The notes below the pieces were generated by a model. The model was given only the letters and a program-made list of their open reading frames with translations. It did not search any database and had not been told where the DNA came from. This document shows, in pieces, positions 63,174 through 64,000 of a stretch of 64,000 nt of DNA. Position 1 is the first letter of the stretch. Each line of letters starts with the position of its first letter. This DNA comes from Actinophytocola sp963727495. GTDB taxonomy: Bacteria > Actinomycetota > Actinomycetes > Mycobacteriales > Pseudonocardiaceae. A program made the position numbers and the translations under genes. The stretch lies in NCBI GenBank assembly GCA_963727495.1, contig CAVSGQ010000006.1, positions 1,984,001 through 2,048,000 of the forward strand. Reading direction: 5' to 3'.

Positions 63174-63791
63174 GCGGACGCGGAACTTCTCGTCGAGGCC
63201 CGGCACCCAGAAGGACAGCTCGAGGGTCTTCATGCTCGCCATGTAGCCGAGCCTGCGGCCCTCCACGATGAGCAGCAGCGCCCCGCCGGCGAACACGACC
63301 GCACACAGCGCGGCGAGCAGCGGGTGCCCGCCCGTGAACACCTCGACGAGCGCGGTGACGGCGGCCAGCGCCAGTGCGGGACCGGCGTTGCGGGACATCA
63401 GCCCGGTCGCGCGCAGGCGGTTGACCTCGGTCGCCGCGTCCATATCGTGCAACTGGAGCCCGGCGAGCAGCAGGAACGAGTCGGCGTCCACGAAGTTGCG
63501 GTCGCGCGCGGCGGGGTTGCGGCGGCGGAACTCGGCGCGCGGGTCGCGTCGCCGCCCAGGCACCGCGCGGTTCAGCAGCGAGCCCAGCGGATAGGCGAGG
63601 ATGCCACACAGGTAGCTCAGCACCACCGCGCCGATCACGAGCAGGACACCGTTGACGCTGTTCAGCAAGCCAAGCTCGACCAGGTCCAACCGCTCGGCCA
63701 CGTAGCCGGCGAGCACGAGGTAGAGCCCGCCCGCGATCGCGTAGGTGAAGAGGTCGAAGACACCCACCACGATGTTCACCCGGGCATTCAA
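63159..63791 (-). CDS. Multi-pass membrane protein of unknown function
   Basis: This protein of up to 210 residues has hydrophobic segments at about residues 8-30, 45-68, 135-155 and 160-178, separated by a basic loop (RRRDPRAEFRRRNPAARDRN). No named family was recognised. The first start is TTG at 63791; GTG at 63779 is also possible. Its 3' end overlaps the convergent dehydrogenase by 15 bp. It is divergent from the small peptide gene at the right edge. Confidence 0.7.
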   Translation of the reverse strand: MNARVNIVVGVFDLFTYAIAGGLYLVLAGYVAERLDLVELGLLNSVNGVLLVIGAVVLSYLCGILAYPLGSLLNRAVPGRRRDPRAEFRRRNPAARDRNFVDADSFLLLAGLQLHDMDAATEVNRLRATGLMSRNAGPALALAAVTALVEVFTGGHPLLAALCAVVFAGGALLLIVEGRRLGYMASMKTLELSFWVPGLDEKFRVRSAQP

Positions 63792-63863
63792 TCAAACAAG
63801 AGGGCCCCGGCGGTGGCGGCCGCCGAGGCCAGTCGCAAACACCGTTCCGAGGAGGGGTTTGCG

Positions 63864-63974
63864 ATGGCAATGCTAGACCACCCGCGGCCCGGAGACCAGC
63901 ACCCGGAAGTCGGGGCCCGGCCGAAAATCACCGACTTCCACGCTGCCCGCCAAGGGTTTCCGGCCGTACGATGA
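63864..63974 (+). CDS. 36-residue peptide, coupled to the next gene
   Basis: The ORF has an ideal ribosome site GGAGGGG six bases before ATG and codes for a hydrophilic peptide (MAMLDHPRPGDQHPEV at the start, ITDFHAARQGFPAVR at the end). It ends in ATGA, with the A of the next ATG overlapping its stop. No cysteines, signal peptide or membrane helix are present. It could be a leader, a peptide precursor or a small partner protein. Confidence that it is translated is moderate. Confidence 0.55.
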   Translation: MAMLDHPRPGDQHPEVGARPKITDFHAARQGFPAVR

Positions 63975-64000
63975 GCCTCGTTTCCCTGCGGCACTCGGAG
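63971..64000 (+). CDS. Start of a gene continuing beyond the window
   Basis: The ATG overlaps the stop of the peptide gene and the frame reads MSLVSLRHSE up to the edge. Too little is visible to name it. Confidence 0.45.
   Translation, partial: MSLVSLRHSE

Noticed and set aside
1..64000. A secondary-metabolite or defence gene cluster
   Set aside because: Apart from the isolated fic gene, lone RmlC-like epimerase and transporters, no synthase, nuclease or defence-gene grouping is visible.
1..64000. tRNA or rRNA genes
   Set aside because: I scanned by eye for T-arm patterns such as GGTTCGAATCC and conserved rRNA stretches and found none; a covariance-model search would settle it.

Overview
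The window is chromosomal DNA from a high-GC actinobacterium. The pdtaS–whiB1 gene order, a Kgd-type 2-oxoglutarate decarboxylase, nickel superoxide dismutase with its SodX protease, WhiB, and many GTG or apparently leaderless starts all fit Pseudonocardiales. An Amycolatopsis-like genus is my inference from gene content and intergenic repeats; no rRNA or other phylogenetic marker is present to prove it. I see no tRNA, rRNA, CRISPR array, prophage or antibiotic gene cluster.

Layout. 0-8.5 kb: the 3' part of pdtaS, whiB1 with a CRP-like site, a lipid-kinase-like gene, a secreted trypsin-like protease, a TetR/aldo-keto reductase pair with two operators, and small enzymes. 8.6-10.2 kb: a 73-bp tandem repeat followed by a low-GC Fic gene, probably acquired. 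10.4-17.5 kb: sodN/sodX, an RmlC-type epimerase, malic enzyme, a PAS-GGDEF-EAL protein, and a methionyl-tRNA synthetase preceded by a tiny Met-Met leader ORF and competing hairpins. 17.6-21.1 kb: a glycine-betaine/osmolyte ABC importer. 21.2-28.9 kb: a histidine-utilisation cluster (IclR regulator, hutH, hutU, M20 amidohydrolase, hutF, hutI), with hutI ending inside an IS1634-type transposase remnant. 30-34 kb: a glycogen-debranching-type operon and an aldo-keto reductase. 34-38 kb: kgd and its small partner. 38.2-46.4 kb: a fused TMD-NBD-TMD-NBD ABC exporter, a two-gene ABC exporter, and an MFS/MerR pair. 47.9-51.9 kb: alanine dehydrogenase with a PucR regulator, and a membrane protein/winged-helix regulator operon. 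51.9-58.2 kb: two secreted SGNH hydrolases flanking a degenerate GGDEF/EAL protein, a methyltransferase and a TetR regulator. 58.3-63.2 kb: an acyl-CoA carboxylase beta/alpha plus acyl-CoA dehydrogenase operon carrying the same operator as that TetR gene. 63.9-64 kb: a 36-codon peptide gene translationally coupled to a gene that leaves the window.

Two window-wide patterns stand out. First, four convergent gene pairs are separated by arrays of 21-22 bp repeats arranged as inverted repeats, probably two-way transcription stops. Second, single-base indels are clustered in a few blocks (about 5, 17.6-19.6, 24.3-25.2, 34.7-37.4, 38.4-41.2, 50.9-52.0 and 58.6-63.0 kb) and break otherwise complete, often central, genes. 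I treat these as probable consensus-sequence errors and annotate the genes end to end.
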